From contig MNCI01007635.1 in assembly GCA_015680685.1 (NCBI GenBank), positions 124,001 to 188,000 of the forward strand: DNA of 64,000 nucleotides, read 5' to 3'. Below the pieces are notes generated by a model. The model was given only the letters and a program-made list of their open reading frames with translations, made no database searches and was not told the DNA's origin. Position numbers and translations under genes: made by a program. Shown here piece after piece: positions 21,879-33,870 of the stretch. The DNA is from Gnetum montanum (Eukaryota; Streptophyta; Gnetopsida; Gnetales; Gnetaceae). Within the stretch, counting starts at the first letter, position 1. Each line of letters begins with the position of its first letter.

Positions 21879-24360
21879 ATGTCTTCTTCTTCCCACAGAT
21901 GTGAAGATGTCAAACTACCGATCCCATAGGAGTGCAAAGTGGTATACACTCATCTAGATGAGTATGTACTGGAATTCACCTTCATTCTACATCAAGATGA
22001 ACAATTGCAATGGTGTGATATGAAGGGAAACATCATCTTGCTCCCCCAATTAATCTATGCCCTGGATGCTATTTCAAACCCTTAATAAGTTAGACATCAT
22101 AGATCTTCATGAGGAATACGTTGTGAATGGTTATGACACTTGGAACTACTATCCCATTGAAACACAATGTAAGTGAGATCAACATTAGGAGAAGCACCAT
22201 GAGGTCACAAAGGGAAACATTTTACTAATCCCTTGTTCCTACTAGATCAAGATGACAATGAGGATCCTTTTCTTGAAGGTTCTCAACATGAAGATTCTCC
22301 ACCCATTGTTATTGGTCATGAGGGTGCAACTTTGAACCTACAATCCACTATTCATAAAATAGGTTAAGGAAAAGGTGACAGTCAAGGTAGGGACTCGAGT
22401 AAACATCATAATGGCAAGGGATCTAAGGATGATGATTGTAATTAGCAAAAAAGTGATGGCAAACACTGCGATGGTAGTGGTAGTACACCTTCATCTCCAT
22501 CCTCTTCATTTGATTCTAAACATTCCTCTTCATTTGTCAATTCTCATAGAAGTTGCCATTGAAATAATCATGATGAAGGTGATCAATGAGACAACAATGA
22601 CTATGAAGGCCATCAAGACTAAAGAGGTGGCTGAAACCATCATCAATGACATCGATGCAGTGATGATGATGAGCCTTTATTGATGACTCAAAGTATGCTC
22701 AACATTGTAGAGGTAGTTAGAATTCCAAGTAGGCATATGAAATATAGCCAAATCAAGCACTTAGACATGAATAATATCCCAAGATTTGATGGGGATACAA
22801 CTCTAATCCATAGAGACATCTACAAGATTTCAATGATGCATGCACCTTACAAAATCTAGAAAATGAGTGGTAGAAACCCAAGCTCTTTCCTAGGACACTT
22901 AGTAAGGAAGTTGAGAGTTGATACTAGTCCTTGGAGCTAGAATCCATTTTCCAATGAAGTACCATGTTAGATTTATTTAATGACAAATACTAGACATACT
23001 CTAGAGTGTCTAATCTGAGAAGGCAAATCCAAGGTTGGAAATAGGGAATACTTGAACTTTTGGATGCCACCATGGGTAGATACTATTTACTCTTACATCG
23101 ATGCCCTGGCCATGGTTATTCTCATAGGGAATAACTTTGCCACATCATAGATGGGCTTAGAGTAAAAACTAGAAGAACTCTTGGGGTTTATGCCCAAGGG
23201 AGATTGTTTGAAGTAAGAGCTCATCAAATCCAAAGGCTGATTGAGTAGGTAGCAAAATAAGAAGGTGAGCTACAAAAAAGAGAAAGTATGAAAGAGTATA
23301 ATAGGGATCCTTCCATTAGGAAATGGATGGTCTGATTTTGTGATGAGGAGGAGTCACTGCTTAATGAACTAGTGAACACAAAAAACTTGCCTATCCAAAA
23401 ATCTATTTCTGATATTTCACAAAAGGTTCATAAATTATGGGATCCTTTGGATGAAAAATTTCAAACTACTATGAAGATCGCTAAAAATCTAGAGAGAAAA
23501 ATAGTAATCATAACCGTAGAAGGCAAAAGGAAGCTAAACGTGCCTACCAAAGAGGTAAGGGCAAAGCTGCTGCCATAGAGGAAGTTTTGAAAACCGACTC
23601 TGATGATGAAACTAATTATGACATTTGTTAATACAAACATCCAAAGGGTTGTTGCCTTATGGTGTTACACTTACAAGAGTCTAGGGTGTATGCATTGAAC
23701 CCTTGACTAGCATGTAGGTAAGCACCTAGATGATTGCATTATCCTCAAGGCAATCCAAGGCAATTCCACTAATAACAACAAGCTTACTACCTAAGTGAAG
23801 CTCCTTCACAATCTTATGAATAATACCAATAATGGTACCAACCACAATCATGGGGAATTCCATTGCTAAGGTAGCAGCACCCTTATAGTCAACCAAATCC
23901 ATACGAGTATTATTTTTAGCAACCTATCTCTCCAAGAAGTTTTGCAAGTCATACCTCATTTCAGCATCACTATTACCCTCCAAAGTGTCACTAAACACAT
24001 TCACCATCTACTTGAGGGGAAAACCCATATCCATATCCATACCACCCTCTACATCTATCTACACACACACCTCTGCCTTCAACCCAATGACCTCTTGCTC
24101 CATCCATGGAGGGTAAGATTCCTCTACAATTGCAACAACGAAATACTACAAGGGTTGTACATTGACAATTAGCTTTCCACCCAAGTGGTTCAGACAATTA
24201 ATCTAGAAAAAGACCCTTCTTTTGACCTAGTAGTCCTCTCCAACCCTCACAACCTAGTTTGGCTGATCATCTTGCATCTCTAATATCCTCATCCTCTACA
24301 TCAAATACCTTCAAGTGTCCTTCAAACCAACTACTACCTCGAATTCACATTGTGATGCTA
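21879..24360 (+). pseudogene. Gag pseudogene of Gypsy B
   Basis: The start ATG at 21879 gives MSSSSHRCEDVKLPIP and then a TAG at codon 17; copy D has the same stop. The body continues ECKVVYTHLDEYV, a Ser/His/Asp-rich linker (22370-22560), the LDMNNIPRFDG block (22764), and the capsid core (TYSRVSNLRRQIQGWK near 23010; RCPGHGYSH near 23110). A helical tail (23372-23578) follows, then a zinc-knuckle remnant YKHPKGCC (about 23633) and a Pro/Tyr/Gln-rich tail to about 24360. Frameshifts and about 15 stops break it. Confidence 0.85.
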
Positions 24361-24399
24361 ACTCATGTTTTTTTTAATTAGATCAAGGCTAGCAGTCTT

Positions 24400-24960
24400 T
24401 CCACGAAGAGGTATGACCTAGGAAGTCCACTCATATACTTGTAGATCATTGGACATAAGCTATGTAAAGCTCTTCTTGACTTTGGTTCTAGAGTTAATCT
24501 CATCTCCCATGACATGTACAAGGCTTGGAACCTACCACCTCTAAAGAAGCGCAACATCTATCTAGAATTAGTAGATTAGTCAATTACTATCCCTCTAGGA
24601 TTAGTAGAGGACATTATAACCATAGTTTGTGGGTGGTCCTATCCTACTGATTTTCTAGTAATCAAGGTTAAAAACTAGAAAAGTGACTTCCCCATCATTA
24701 TGGAAAGATCTTGGTTAAGCATGGTCAACACACACATGAGCATAAGGAATCTCTCTCTAGAAATATCCAAAGAAAATGAATTGGAAAAGATAGAGAAGAA
24801 GCATATTCCATGCATCACGTATAGCAATATCAGATGCAATTTCATGAAAAAGATTTGGTTAATCAAAAGTACACACATTAAAGCATGTAATCAATGTGCA
24901 CAAGAAATCAATATTCAAAGGTATTTGTATGTAGCAGCCACAAAATAGGAAGGCACCCAA
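24400..24960 (+). pseudogene. Gypsy B protease domain and linker
   Basis: The plus strand reads ALLDFGSRVNLISHDMYKAW (about 24468-24527) and then VEDIITIVCGWSYPTDFLVI (about 24607-24666). This is a retropepsin-like aspartic protease, with DFG in place of the usual DSG/DTG. The frame stays open from about 24690 for some 90 codons (SMVNTHMSIRNLSL...). This is the only Gypsy copy in the window that retains a protease. Confidence 0.8.
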
Positions 24961-25038
24961 TACCTGATAGTTGACTCAGATAATAGCACATTATGCATAA
25001 AACCAACTAAGAGCCTAACATGTGCTTATGTTGAAGAC

Positions 25039-26640
25039 ATGGATAAACTTGAACAAGTTCATCCCCAACTCTCTAATGAAGATGATACTTGTTGGGAAGA
25101 GTTGGAAATCCTAGATAAATTCAAGCAGGATCCCCTAGAGCTAAAAACTTTACTAGTTGGCATGAAATATGAATTTTTAAAAAATGGTAAACTAGTCATA
25201 ACTAATGCCAAACTTGCTCTTAAACAAAAGGAAAATTTTTTAAAGGTAGTTAACAAATGGCCAACAACCTTTGCTTGGTCATATCCTAAAATAACAGGAA
25301 TTAATCCAAGGATATGTCAGCATTGCATTTACACTGACTCAGCCATGAAGCCCAGAAGGCAACTGTAGAGGTGGCTCAACCCCAAATTGAAGCAAATTGT
25401 CAAGGAGTAAATTGAGCAACTTCTTAAGCCATGATTCATCTATCCCATCATGGATAGTGAATGGGTTAGGCTACTCATAATTGAAATGGCAAGTCTGTAT
25501 TAACTTCAAGCTATTGAATATGACAACATTTAAAGATCAGTTTCCATTGTCATTTATGGATTAAGTGTTGGACACCATATATGGGCATTGTTATTATAGA
25601 TTCTTGGATGGTTATAACCAAATACAAATTTTGCCAGAAGGTCAAGCCAAGACAACATTCATGAGTCCATGGGGGACTTTTACATATTGTAATATTCCAT
25701 TCAATTTATGCAATTCCCTTACAACATTTCAATGCCTAGTCCTTAGTATCTTCTAGAAGTAGATCAGTAGTGGTGTGAAAGTCTTCATGGATGACTTTTC
25801 CACCTATGGAGCTACATTTGAGTAAGCCTTGGACAGTCTTAAGAAAGTACTGAAAAGATGTGTAGAAAAAAATTTACACCTCAACTAGTAGAAGATCCAT
25901 CTCATGATCCAAGAAGGCATTGTACTAGGGCACCAAATTTTGCAAAAAGGAATTGAGGTAGACCTTAAAAAGATAAGGGTCATCAAAGGAATAACACACC
26001 AACTAGATATAGTTAAAGATGTTTGGTCATTCCTTGGACAGACTGGCTACTACCGATGATTCATAGAGAATTTTTCTAAGATCTAAAAACTATTGGTAGA
26101 GCTTACAAAGAAAGATGCACCTTTCATCTGGACTAAGGAATGTGAACATGCATTCCAACAATTAAACAAGAAATTCATAGAAATACCAATCCTACGAGTA
26201 CCAGAATGGTCTAGACCCTTCCACATCATGCTGAATGCATCTAACTATGCCTTGGGAGTAGTGCTCATGTAGATGGATGATAAAAATGTCCATACTACAT
26301 CCAATGTGTGAGCCAAAGCATTGTGAGAGCATAATTAAATTATACCACCATAGAAAAAGAATTAATGGCCATGGTGTACACTTTGGAAAAGTTCAGGCAC
26401 TATGTGCTTGGCTACAAAGTATTTGTGCACAAAAATCATAATGTAATCTGCTTCCTCATGGATTAGCCAACGGTGAGCCCTCATGTCATATGGTGACTTG
26501 TGATCTTGTAGGAATTTGATCTCATGATGATAAACCAAAAAGGGGCCAAGAATGTGGTCGCTAACCACCTCTATTACTTAATATGGAATAATAATGAGGA
26601 GGAGAGCCTACTCTTTGATTAGTTTCTAGACAAAATCCTC
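25039..26640 (+). pseudogene. Gypsy B reverse transcriptase and RNase H
   Basis: The frame opens with an acidic linker (DKLEQVHPQLSNEDDTCWEE). RT follows: the DSEWVRLL block near 25450, then GYNQIQILPEGQAKTTFMSP and WGTFTYCNIPFNLCNSLTTF. The catalytic motif is VFMDDFSTY (25781-25807), with FMDD in place of YVDD. RT thumb residues continue with LGHQILQKGIEVD, and the RNase H start PFHIMLNASNYALGVVLM lies near 26220-26270. Stops replace expected Gln, Trp and Arg codons at many points. The domain order is standard for Gypsy. Confidence 0.9.
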
Positions 26641-26759
26641 TTTATAGAAGTAATAAATAACCAAGAAGCCATAGAAACAACATGGTACAACTACATCCTC
26701 ACTTAGGAGATGCCACTAGATCTTAACTTAAAAAAGAAGCAACAATTTCTTCATCAGGC

Positions 26760-27910
26760 AAAATATCATGGAAATCAATGGACACCTTTTACAAGGTGTG
26801 TGCTGATGGCCTGATTCATTAGTGTGTCCCTAACGAAGATCAACTATGTGTTCTCCAGGATGCTCTTGAAGGACCTTGTGGAGGCCACTATGTAGGGAGA
26901 TGCATGGCCATAAAAATTCTGATGGTAAGATAATATTAGCCTACAATCTTCAGGGATGTCCATTAGTTTGTCAAATCTTGTGAATGTTATCAATGAGATG
27001 GGGGATGACCACTCACATGGAAGGTCCTAAACAATGGATTCAACCACTAGAACATTTTGACATATGGGGCATTGACTTCATGGATCCCATCACATCCATG
27101 TCCAATGGAAAGACATATATTATCATAGAAGTTGACTATTGCACAAAATGCTTAGAAGCAACAATCATTACTGATTGTACACCATCCACTATTGCTATAT
27201 TTATCCAACAAAATATTTTAAATAGGTTCTCTAATTTCTGACAATGGAACTCATTTCACAAGTGTCACTTTTAGAAAGTTAATGTAATGCTTGGGGGTTG
27301 AACATAAATTAACAACACTCTATCATCCCTAAGCCAATGGTCAAGCAAAGGTAATCAACTGGGAGATCACAAAAATACTAACATAGACTATTAGAAAAAA
27401 TAGAAAATATTTGAGTACAAACCTTAACAATGCCCTTTGGGCTTATTGTTCAACATGGAAACTTCCTATTGGGTACTCTCCCTATGAGTTGGTGTACGAA
27501 AAACTTCCAACACTCCTAATTCAATCCAAGATTCATACACTCTCAACAGCTTGTGACCTAAATCTTGACCTAATTCTAGCATAAAAAGAAAGATTAATCA
27601 ACCTAAACATGCTAGATGAAAACCAATTGGTGGCCCTATCTTTGAATGACGTGCACAAGGCATTCAACCAAGAGATAAGATCCTCTATTGGAACCCCACA
27701 CATGTACCCCAAAAGGAAAAATTTCAAACATTGTGGGAAGGACTTTATATCATTGATCAAACCTTTTCCTCTAGGGCCATGTTAATCTACAAACCTAAAA
27801 GCCCAAATAAAAAGTAGTTGGTCAACATTCAATAAGTAAAACCTTTCCTTGATGGACAACCACATTTCATTTTTTGGATTCTTTCTTCCAACTCAGTCAT
27901 GGGGGAGATG
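26760..27910 (+). pseudogene. Gypsy B integrase and pol C-terminus
   Basis: A zinc-binding N-terminus remnant (GGHYVGRCMAIKILMV, near 26877) precedes the core FDIWGIDFMDPITSMSNGKT (about 27055-27114), which carries the first catalytic Asp. The second Asp is in SDNGTHF (27237-27257) and the Glu lies in NGQAKVINWEI near 27340-27370. A deletion removed residues between ILNRF and the SDNG block. Typical downstream words are PIGYSPYELVYEKLPTL (27465). The C-terminal frame reaches a Gly/His-rich end over catgggggagatgg (27898-27911). Confidence 0.9.
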
Positions 27911-27911
27911 G

Positions 27912-29500
27912 TTATCCATGCTAATAATCCATATGGATTCTTAGTTTTTCAACTTTTTGTTTTTCATGTTTTTGATTTTATATGTTATTTATCTTACAAA
28001 TTTTTGATTTTCAAATTTTTCTAATTTTACATCATCATTAGTACATTTGAACCTTTCTTGATTATTTTACATTTTCTTATATATTTTACTTTGTTTTGTT
28101 TTTTTCAAGTATGATATTTCCTCATTTTTACTTATAAAAATGCTTTATTACCATAGGACACAGTGCCAATGTTGTTGTTTACTAATGATGGTTTGTGCTT
28201 AATGTTATGATTGTCGATATCTGGTTTCTATTTTTGAATTATGATGTCTAATGACTTTGACATAGTTAATTTTTCATAGAACAAGTAGTGAGTCCACATC
28301 ATCTACCCATCCAATAAACTCTATGGTTTTCCTTGTTCTAGGAATTTGAGATCCCTTCCATTTAAAAAAACTTTTAATAAATTGGTGACCTTGGTAGTTT
28401 CAAAATTAGGAAGGTATCAAAGATTTGTAATAATATTTGTACTCTTCTACTTGCTTGAGTGCTTGAGTGTTTTCACAGACTTCTTACCATTCCATTTCAA
28501 CCACTAATAGGAAGTTAAATAAAGTCTTTGCTTGGTGTGATTTCCATCCAAAAATCAAAAATAAAAAAATAAAAATAAATAATGGGAATTTTAAACACAT
28601 CCCTTAGACACAATAAACGAATAAGTCCTTGCATGGTGTGGTTCTCATTTTTTAAAAAATGATGGGAATTCAAAGCACACCCATTGGACAAATAAATGGG
28701 CTTCAAGCACTACTTATAGGACTAGAGAGACATGCAACTATGCCTGAAGGTCCCCTCTAACTAAGGCCCTCTCTTACTTCCTACTTCTCTCTTTTCTTCT
28801 CCTTATGAAATGATGGTTATTTTGTGGAAGCACTCTCATGTCTCATGTAGGTCTACCAGTCTTAGAGTGGCGATGCAAAGTCACTAAAGGCAGATAATTT
28901 TGGTCTAGACTAAGGATGGATCTTCTTAGGTCATTTTAAACACAACTTCCACAATAGACTTCTTATGACCTCAATTTGGAACTTCATTCCACTTCCTCCA
29001 TCATCCATCCATGCTACCATAACTCACCTCACTACTGGGTTCTATGTTATGCTCTATGTCTTGGTTTGATGCATTTGAATTCTTAGATAGATTCTTTTTG
29101 GTTGGTCCTTAACTTTTCATGATCATTAAATCAACTATGGGGCCCATAGACTCCTTAGTTGAGGTTATGCAAGGGTAACAAGGGCATGAGCCTACTATGG
29201 GGAGGACCCACTTGCATAGCTTTTTTGCTTGATTAGTTAGGGTTCTCAACCTTAGACATTGCTACAATCCTATATTTTGCATATTTTATTGTGTATTCTA
29301 CTTAGTGCTCCTTAACCTTTTATTTCATTAATCTCCAAAGTCATTTTTCTCCATTTTCCAAACTTGTGAACTCCAACACCCTCTTCTCATGTTTTCATAC
29401 TATTCTTCGCCTTTTGAGCTTTCATTTGATCCCAATTTTATTCAAAAAATCCATGTATTTTGAAAGTTTGACTAAAGTTAATGATCTTCAAAAGTGGTCA
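27912..29500 (+). other. Post-pol spacer of Gypsy B, non-coding
   Basis: About 1.6 kb between pol and ORF3. It is homologous to 58365-59825 in D and (reversed) to about 46900-48340 in E, so it is a true part of the family. It holds no open coding frame. It starts with a T-rich stretch and contains the shared landmark 'ggacccacttgcata' (about 29207). Confidence 0.8.
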
Positions 29501-29504
29501 ACAC

Positions 29505-29598
29505 TTGCATTGATGAAGTCTTATTGATGTAGCTGACCGCATCAATGAGGCATCATCGATGAGGCCTCATTGACATAGTGCAAAAATCCTATATATAT
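29505..29598 (+). promoter_or_regulatory. Internal U3-like promoter upstream of ORF3 (Gypsy B)
   Basis: It repeats the LTR U3 vocabulary (ttgatgtag, atcaatgaggc, cgatgaggcctcattgaca at 29558-29576), followed 13 bases later by a TATA-like cctatatatatg (29588-29599). The 19-base motif is identical to 20912-20930 in the LTR of the same element. Confidence 0.55.
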
Positions 29599-29643
29599 GA
29601 CCATGCACTTAGAAATTTTTGTTGTATATATAGGATTTTTGCA
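29579..29643. repeat. Perfect 19-base inverted repeat with 27-base loop
   Basis: The left arm tgcaaaaatcctatatata (29579-29597) is the exact reverse complement of 29625-29643. The right arm lies where B lost about 1 kb relative to copy D. Confidence 0.95.
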
Positions 29644-31900
29644 ATGCTATGAGGTTGACTATAAGGAGTATGACATGCTCATAGCGACGAAGCACATCTA
29701 TTTCAAAATTATAGCCTATCACCTCAATCCAATAGTGAGGCCCAGCAAAGTAACTACCTTTTCCACCTGAGCATACATCACTCTAAGTAAGAAATTTCCT
29801 ATGAACCTTCCAAAATTCATGTACTTGGAGACTAAGAAGCGGTTCAAGGAAAATGAACATGGAAGGAAAACCCTACCCTTTCTATGCCTCATTTGAAAAT
29901 TTTGCAAAAGGACAGGAATTGTTTATTATTCCAATGATACAATCAGGCTTGCTCCTTTGGCCTCATGGTCTAAAATTATGAAAGAAAAAATACTAGTGAA
30001 AACTCAAGAAGAGAAGTAGCTACCACCACCACCACCCACTCAAGAAACAATGCCAGAGGCCTACATAGCCATTGAGCACTTGTGCAAAATCCAAGAGCAG
30101 CCCTTGAGTGAGCAAGAGTAGCATGCAAGGATGAGTGGTGCAAATCCATCTATGTATAGACCAAAAATGAGTTACCTTAATGAGGTGTCTTGAACAATTA
30201 GTGAAATGGAGAGGGGTGAACCAATATTCTCTACCCAACGAACGTAGTTGCTTGTGAGTTTGGATTTCAACGCTCAATAGGTGAAGGTGTCATCATCTCA
30301 ACATCATTTATTCCTAGAAATCTTTAAGAATGCTACCACCTTATTAGGATGATTAGAGGAAGATGAAGGGGTAACTTTCTTAGTGATGCAACACCAAGGG
30401 CAGAAGATGATAGCTAAGGTAGTTTCTGATCATGTAGCTGAAGCATTAAATGCACCTACGACATCTATACTGGATGTATATATACTTCAAGATGTATAGA
30501 CACTTGTAAGCACAGTTAGTGGGAAGTTGAACATAGCCCAACATGCAGAATTGCAGGATCAACTAGTGGGGACTATGCAACTGATTCCAAATATCTTTGA
30601 TTTTTTGGATAACATCACTACAACCCAGTCAAAGCTACTAGACACAAGGGGCAAGTGCATCATTCTAGAGGGGAAACTTGAAATGGATCAAGCACAAAAT
30701 CAATTCTTAGCTACAGAAGTTGCCAAATTAGATACCCACCATGCAGATCTTGCAATCCTTAGCCCAACAATAACCAGAGATGAAGCTTTCCAATAGCTTC
30801 AAGAAGGCCAAGGAGGAAGCAGTAATGACCATCTTCAACTAGTCTATAGTATAATCAAAAACATATTCAATTCAAAAAGAACTAGCTTAGATGAATGAAT
30901 AGAATGAGGCTTTGACTACATAAAATCATTGCCTACATAATGTTGATGCTCCAAAGTAAAAAATGCAAGAATTTATTCGTCAACAACAAGAATAACTTGC
31001 TAGGGTAAACATTTATTTAAGGAGATTGACCATAGAAAATCAAAATCTATCAATGGAGGAAGTTTATGCCTTATGCTAGAAGTCTGCTATCAGGATCACC
31101 ACCTAGAAAAATGAAGTCTTGAAGTTTGAAAAAGTTAAAAATTACTATAGATACCAAATTGCCCTATAGAGAGGACTAAGTGAGAAGCATGTACAAATGG
31201 CAAAGGCAAAATTGAATAAAGCTCTCTAGCAACTCGAACAAGGAAAAGAATTTTGGTAGCCCACCATTGATGAGATTGATGCCTATAGTAAAGTAGAGCT
31301 TCAACTAAAGGAGTTACAAATAAAAGAAATGACAGAGTACATGGAGTTGGCCAATATTTGTTACACAAACTTGGCTATGCTGACTACTAGATGATCACAC
31401 TTAAAGTTAGAGAACCAAGTGGCTAGCTCATATTTGTTATACGAGGTAAAGTTCAAGCACCATAAAGGCACCAAGTAGAATCTTAAAACTGCAAATGCTA
31501 AACTTGAAGTTCTTAGAGCACGATTCATAGATCAATGATCAAGTACTGAGAACCTAGCCAAAAGGATGAGTGATTACTAGGAGCTAAAGGATATAGTCAA
31601 AGTGTTTAACATTGAACATAAACAATTCACTGCCTGGTTATCAAGGTGAAGGAGTTGTTTCTAGCAATCCCATGTCCTTGGGATGTGCCTGTTCTAACCC
31701 ACATTGGTGAAGCTGTGTGGACAATGCATAATCCTAGAAGTAAGAAGGAGAAAATGAAAGCACTATTGGATGCTTTCCACCTCTTACTAGAAGTTGTAGC
31801 ATCAACGGGATAGCCATAGCCACTTCAACTGCCACCTGTGTGTGAAGCCAATGAAGGTCCCTTAGAACCTCAAGAGCTACTACCACTTGGGACTATCTGA
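29644..31900 (+). pseudogene. ORF3 pseudogene of Gypsy B (N-terminus deleted)
   Basis: Homologous to ORF3 of D (from about 60968) and C. The first ~200 codons, leader and intron are missing. It contains the central block (about 29700-29910), a Pro-rich hinge near 30020-30050, and a long heptad-rich region with an open stretch at 30527-30796 (AQHAELQDQLVGTMQLIPNI, NQFLATEVAKLDTHH), followed by further helical segments. It ends ELLPLGTI-stop at 31900; D ends EPPPPRTI at the same place. The function is unknown; the coiled coil suggests a structural or oligomeric protein. Confidence 0.75.
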
Positions 31901-32137
31901 TCTTATCAATCCAATTTCACATCATCATGGAATGTGTTATCTAGTTTTGAAGAGTAATTTCATAGTGTTCAATTTTGTGTCCTAAACACCACCATTTTTT
32001 ATAATGTGTTGATCTGTATACTTGGATACTTTATTTTTTTTGTCAAGATAGTCTATTTTTTTTTTATGAAAGGTTATTCAATAATTCCATACCTTCCTAA
32101 TTTTGTAAAAGAACTCAATGACAAGTTTTCATTCAGT

Positions 32138-32147
32138 TGTGGAGGTA
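32138..32147 (+). other. Polypurine tract of Gypsy B
   Basis: tgtggaggta directly before the 3' LTR; a decayed form of CATGGGGGTA in D and E. Confidence 0.6.
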
Positions 32148-33010
32148 TTATGAGTTGCAGTTTTATTAGCTACATTGACAAGGATTCGGCAACGCGGCCT
32201 CATTGATGAGGCCTAGTTAACACATCATATCATGCATCAATGAGGCCTCGTTGATGCAATGTCTATTTTTGGCTATAAATAAAAACCTACTAGCCACATT
32301 TATGGCATGAAGATTTTAGTAGTAGTGAATCTCTTGTAGTTTTTTGATTTGAGAGTTAGAATTTTTCTCCCAAGTGTCCATAGTAGGAGTCATTGAGTGT
32401 ACAGATCTTTATTCGAGCATTGTTGTACCTGAGCATGACAGTGTGTGCGGTGATAAAGATGAACTTTCAAATAAACCTTGTAGCATTCTAGATAGATTAA
32501 AAATTTTATTTATGCATTTAATATTTTCTAGTAATTAATCTAATGAAGTAATTAAACAAGATAAGCTAGATAGATTAAACACATAAGTATGACCACTTCA
32601 AGCATAACATGTATTCATGTGATAATCCTAGTAGCGTTATTGCTTGGTACACCTAGTAGTGTAGTGCTTGGTCACCTAACAATGGATATGTGGGCTCAGG
32701 ACATGTATGGAAAGTGGGATTGGATGCTTATGTTAGGACTTCTTAGATACTAGTTAATTAGTTAGTTCAACTACATTATTTCTCTTTAAACAACAAAACC
32801 ATAAAATACAAAATTATAAAAATAATATGCCTCAATTACACTTAACCATACCAATGTACATCACAAGTGTAATTGGGAAGACAACGAACAACCTTAAGGT
32901 AAGGTTGACTTCCTAGAAGACTAGTGCATTGGAAACTATAAAGTCCATGGAATTTGACTAGATCGCATATGAACGCTTTGTGATTCATATGGTTGGGTGT
33001 AGGGGTACCC
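32148..33010 (+). repeat. 3' LTR of Gypsy B, 3' end missing
   Basis: Starts TTATGAGT (first G lost) and aligns with 20808 onward, including the TATA box near 32271 and AATAAA near 32454. Similarity stops after gtgtaggggtac (about 33008); the last ~25 LTR bases are absent. Confidence 0.9.
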
Positions 33011-33870
33011 ATAATGATTTATCTTTATCCTTCATACATGATTTAAATCATTAAAAACTCTTAAATATCAAGGTAAATAACCTAGAATTTGCATAAACAC
33101 AAACCCTCCAAAGAAACATCCTATGCACATGATACATATAAATCATCTGACAATTTATAAAATGACATAGAAATAGAGGCTTCACTTGAATGACCACCTA
33201 CCAAATCTAGCAACATCACATGTTATTTCACTAAAATAATTTAAAATGCAATGACAGAGTGAATGAAGTAGAAAATAGAATTTTCTCACAAAGCAACTTC
33301 CAATTTTTTTAGAAGAAAAAGGAAAACTTGATTCTATAATGGTTAGGACACTTCCAAATAGTAAATAAATGATTCAATTAGATACATTTGAGGAATTTGA
33401 AGATCTAGAAGAAGAGACATGCAATTAATTAATCGGTCCAAATCATTCAACAACAAACAAAAAAGAAAAAAAAGAAAAAACAAAATGCTTGAGAACAAAC
33501 GTTCAACCCAAAAGAAAAAAAGTTGAAAACAAGAAATTGGACATGATCCAAACATACTAATTGTAAATACATAAATCTAATAGGTATCTAAGTTCACCCC
33601 CTTAAAATTTTAGCCAAAGGAAAAGTGCTTAAACAAAAATATTAATTTGAATGATAATTCATTAGTCCCATTAGATATTAGTTAAAAGCATAGTGAAAAT
33701 GCCTTAGGCATCATGTATACCTAATGATCCATGACATACAAATGCATACACATGGGATACACTACAACAAAAGATGATGCAAGACATTACAAAAAGACAA
33801 CAAAACCTAATCCTACACTATGTACATCTGGTAATGGAATTGCTCTAGAGAAGTGCCACTCGACACCATC
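33011..33870. other. Host flank of elements B and C, unassigned
   Basis: AT-rich sequence with an A-rich stretch near 33460-33530. By the nesting model it could be the 3' part of old element F, but no domain is readable. Confidence 0.4.
33866..33870. repeat. Target-site duplication of element C, left copy
   Basis: ccatc directly before the LTR start TGATGAGTAG; the matching ccatc is at 42977-42981. Confidence 0.85.

Larger units (their letters stand above)
20808..33010 (+). mobile_element. Gypsy element B, near full-length, plus strand
   Basis: Two LTRs (20808-21726 and 32148 to about 33010) enclose primer binding site, gag, protease, RT, RNase H, integrase, spacer, U3-like motif and ORF3 in that order. 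It is the only copy in the window that keeps a trace of every pol domain. All frames carry stops. The right LTR lacks its last ~35 bases (no GCTCATCA end) and the left flank aacac has no partner, so the right end was lost or replaced. Confidence 0.93.
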
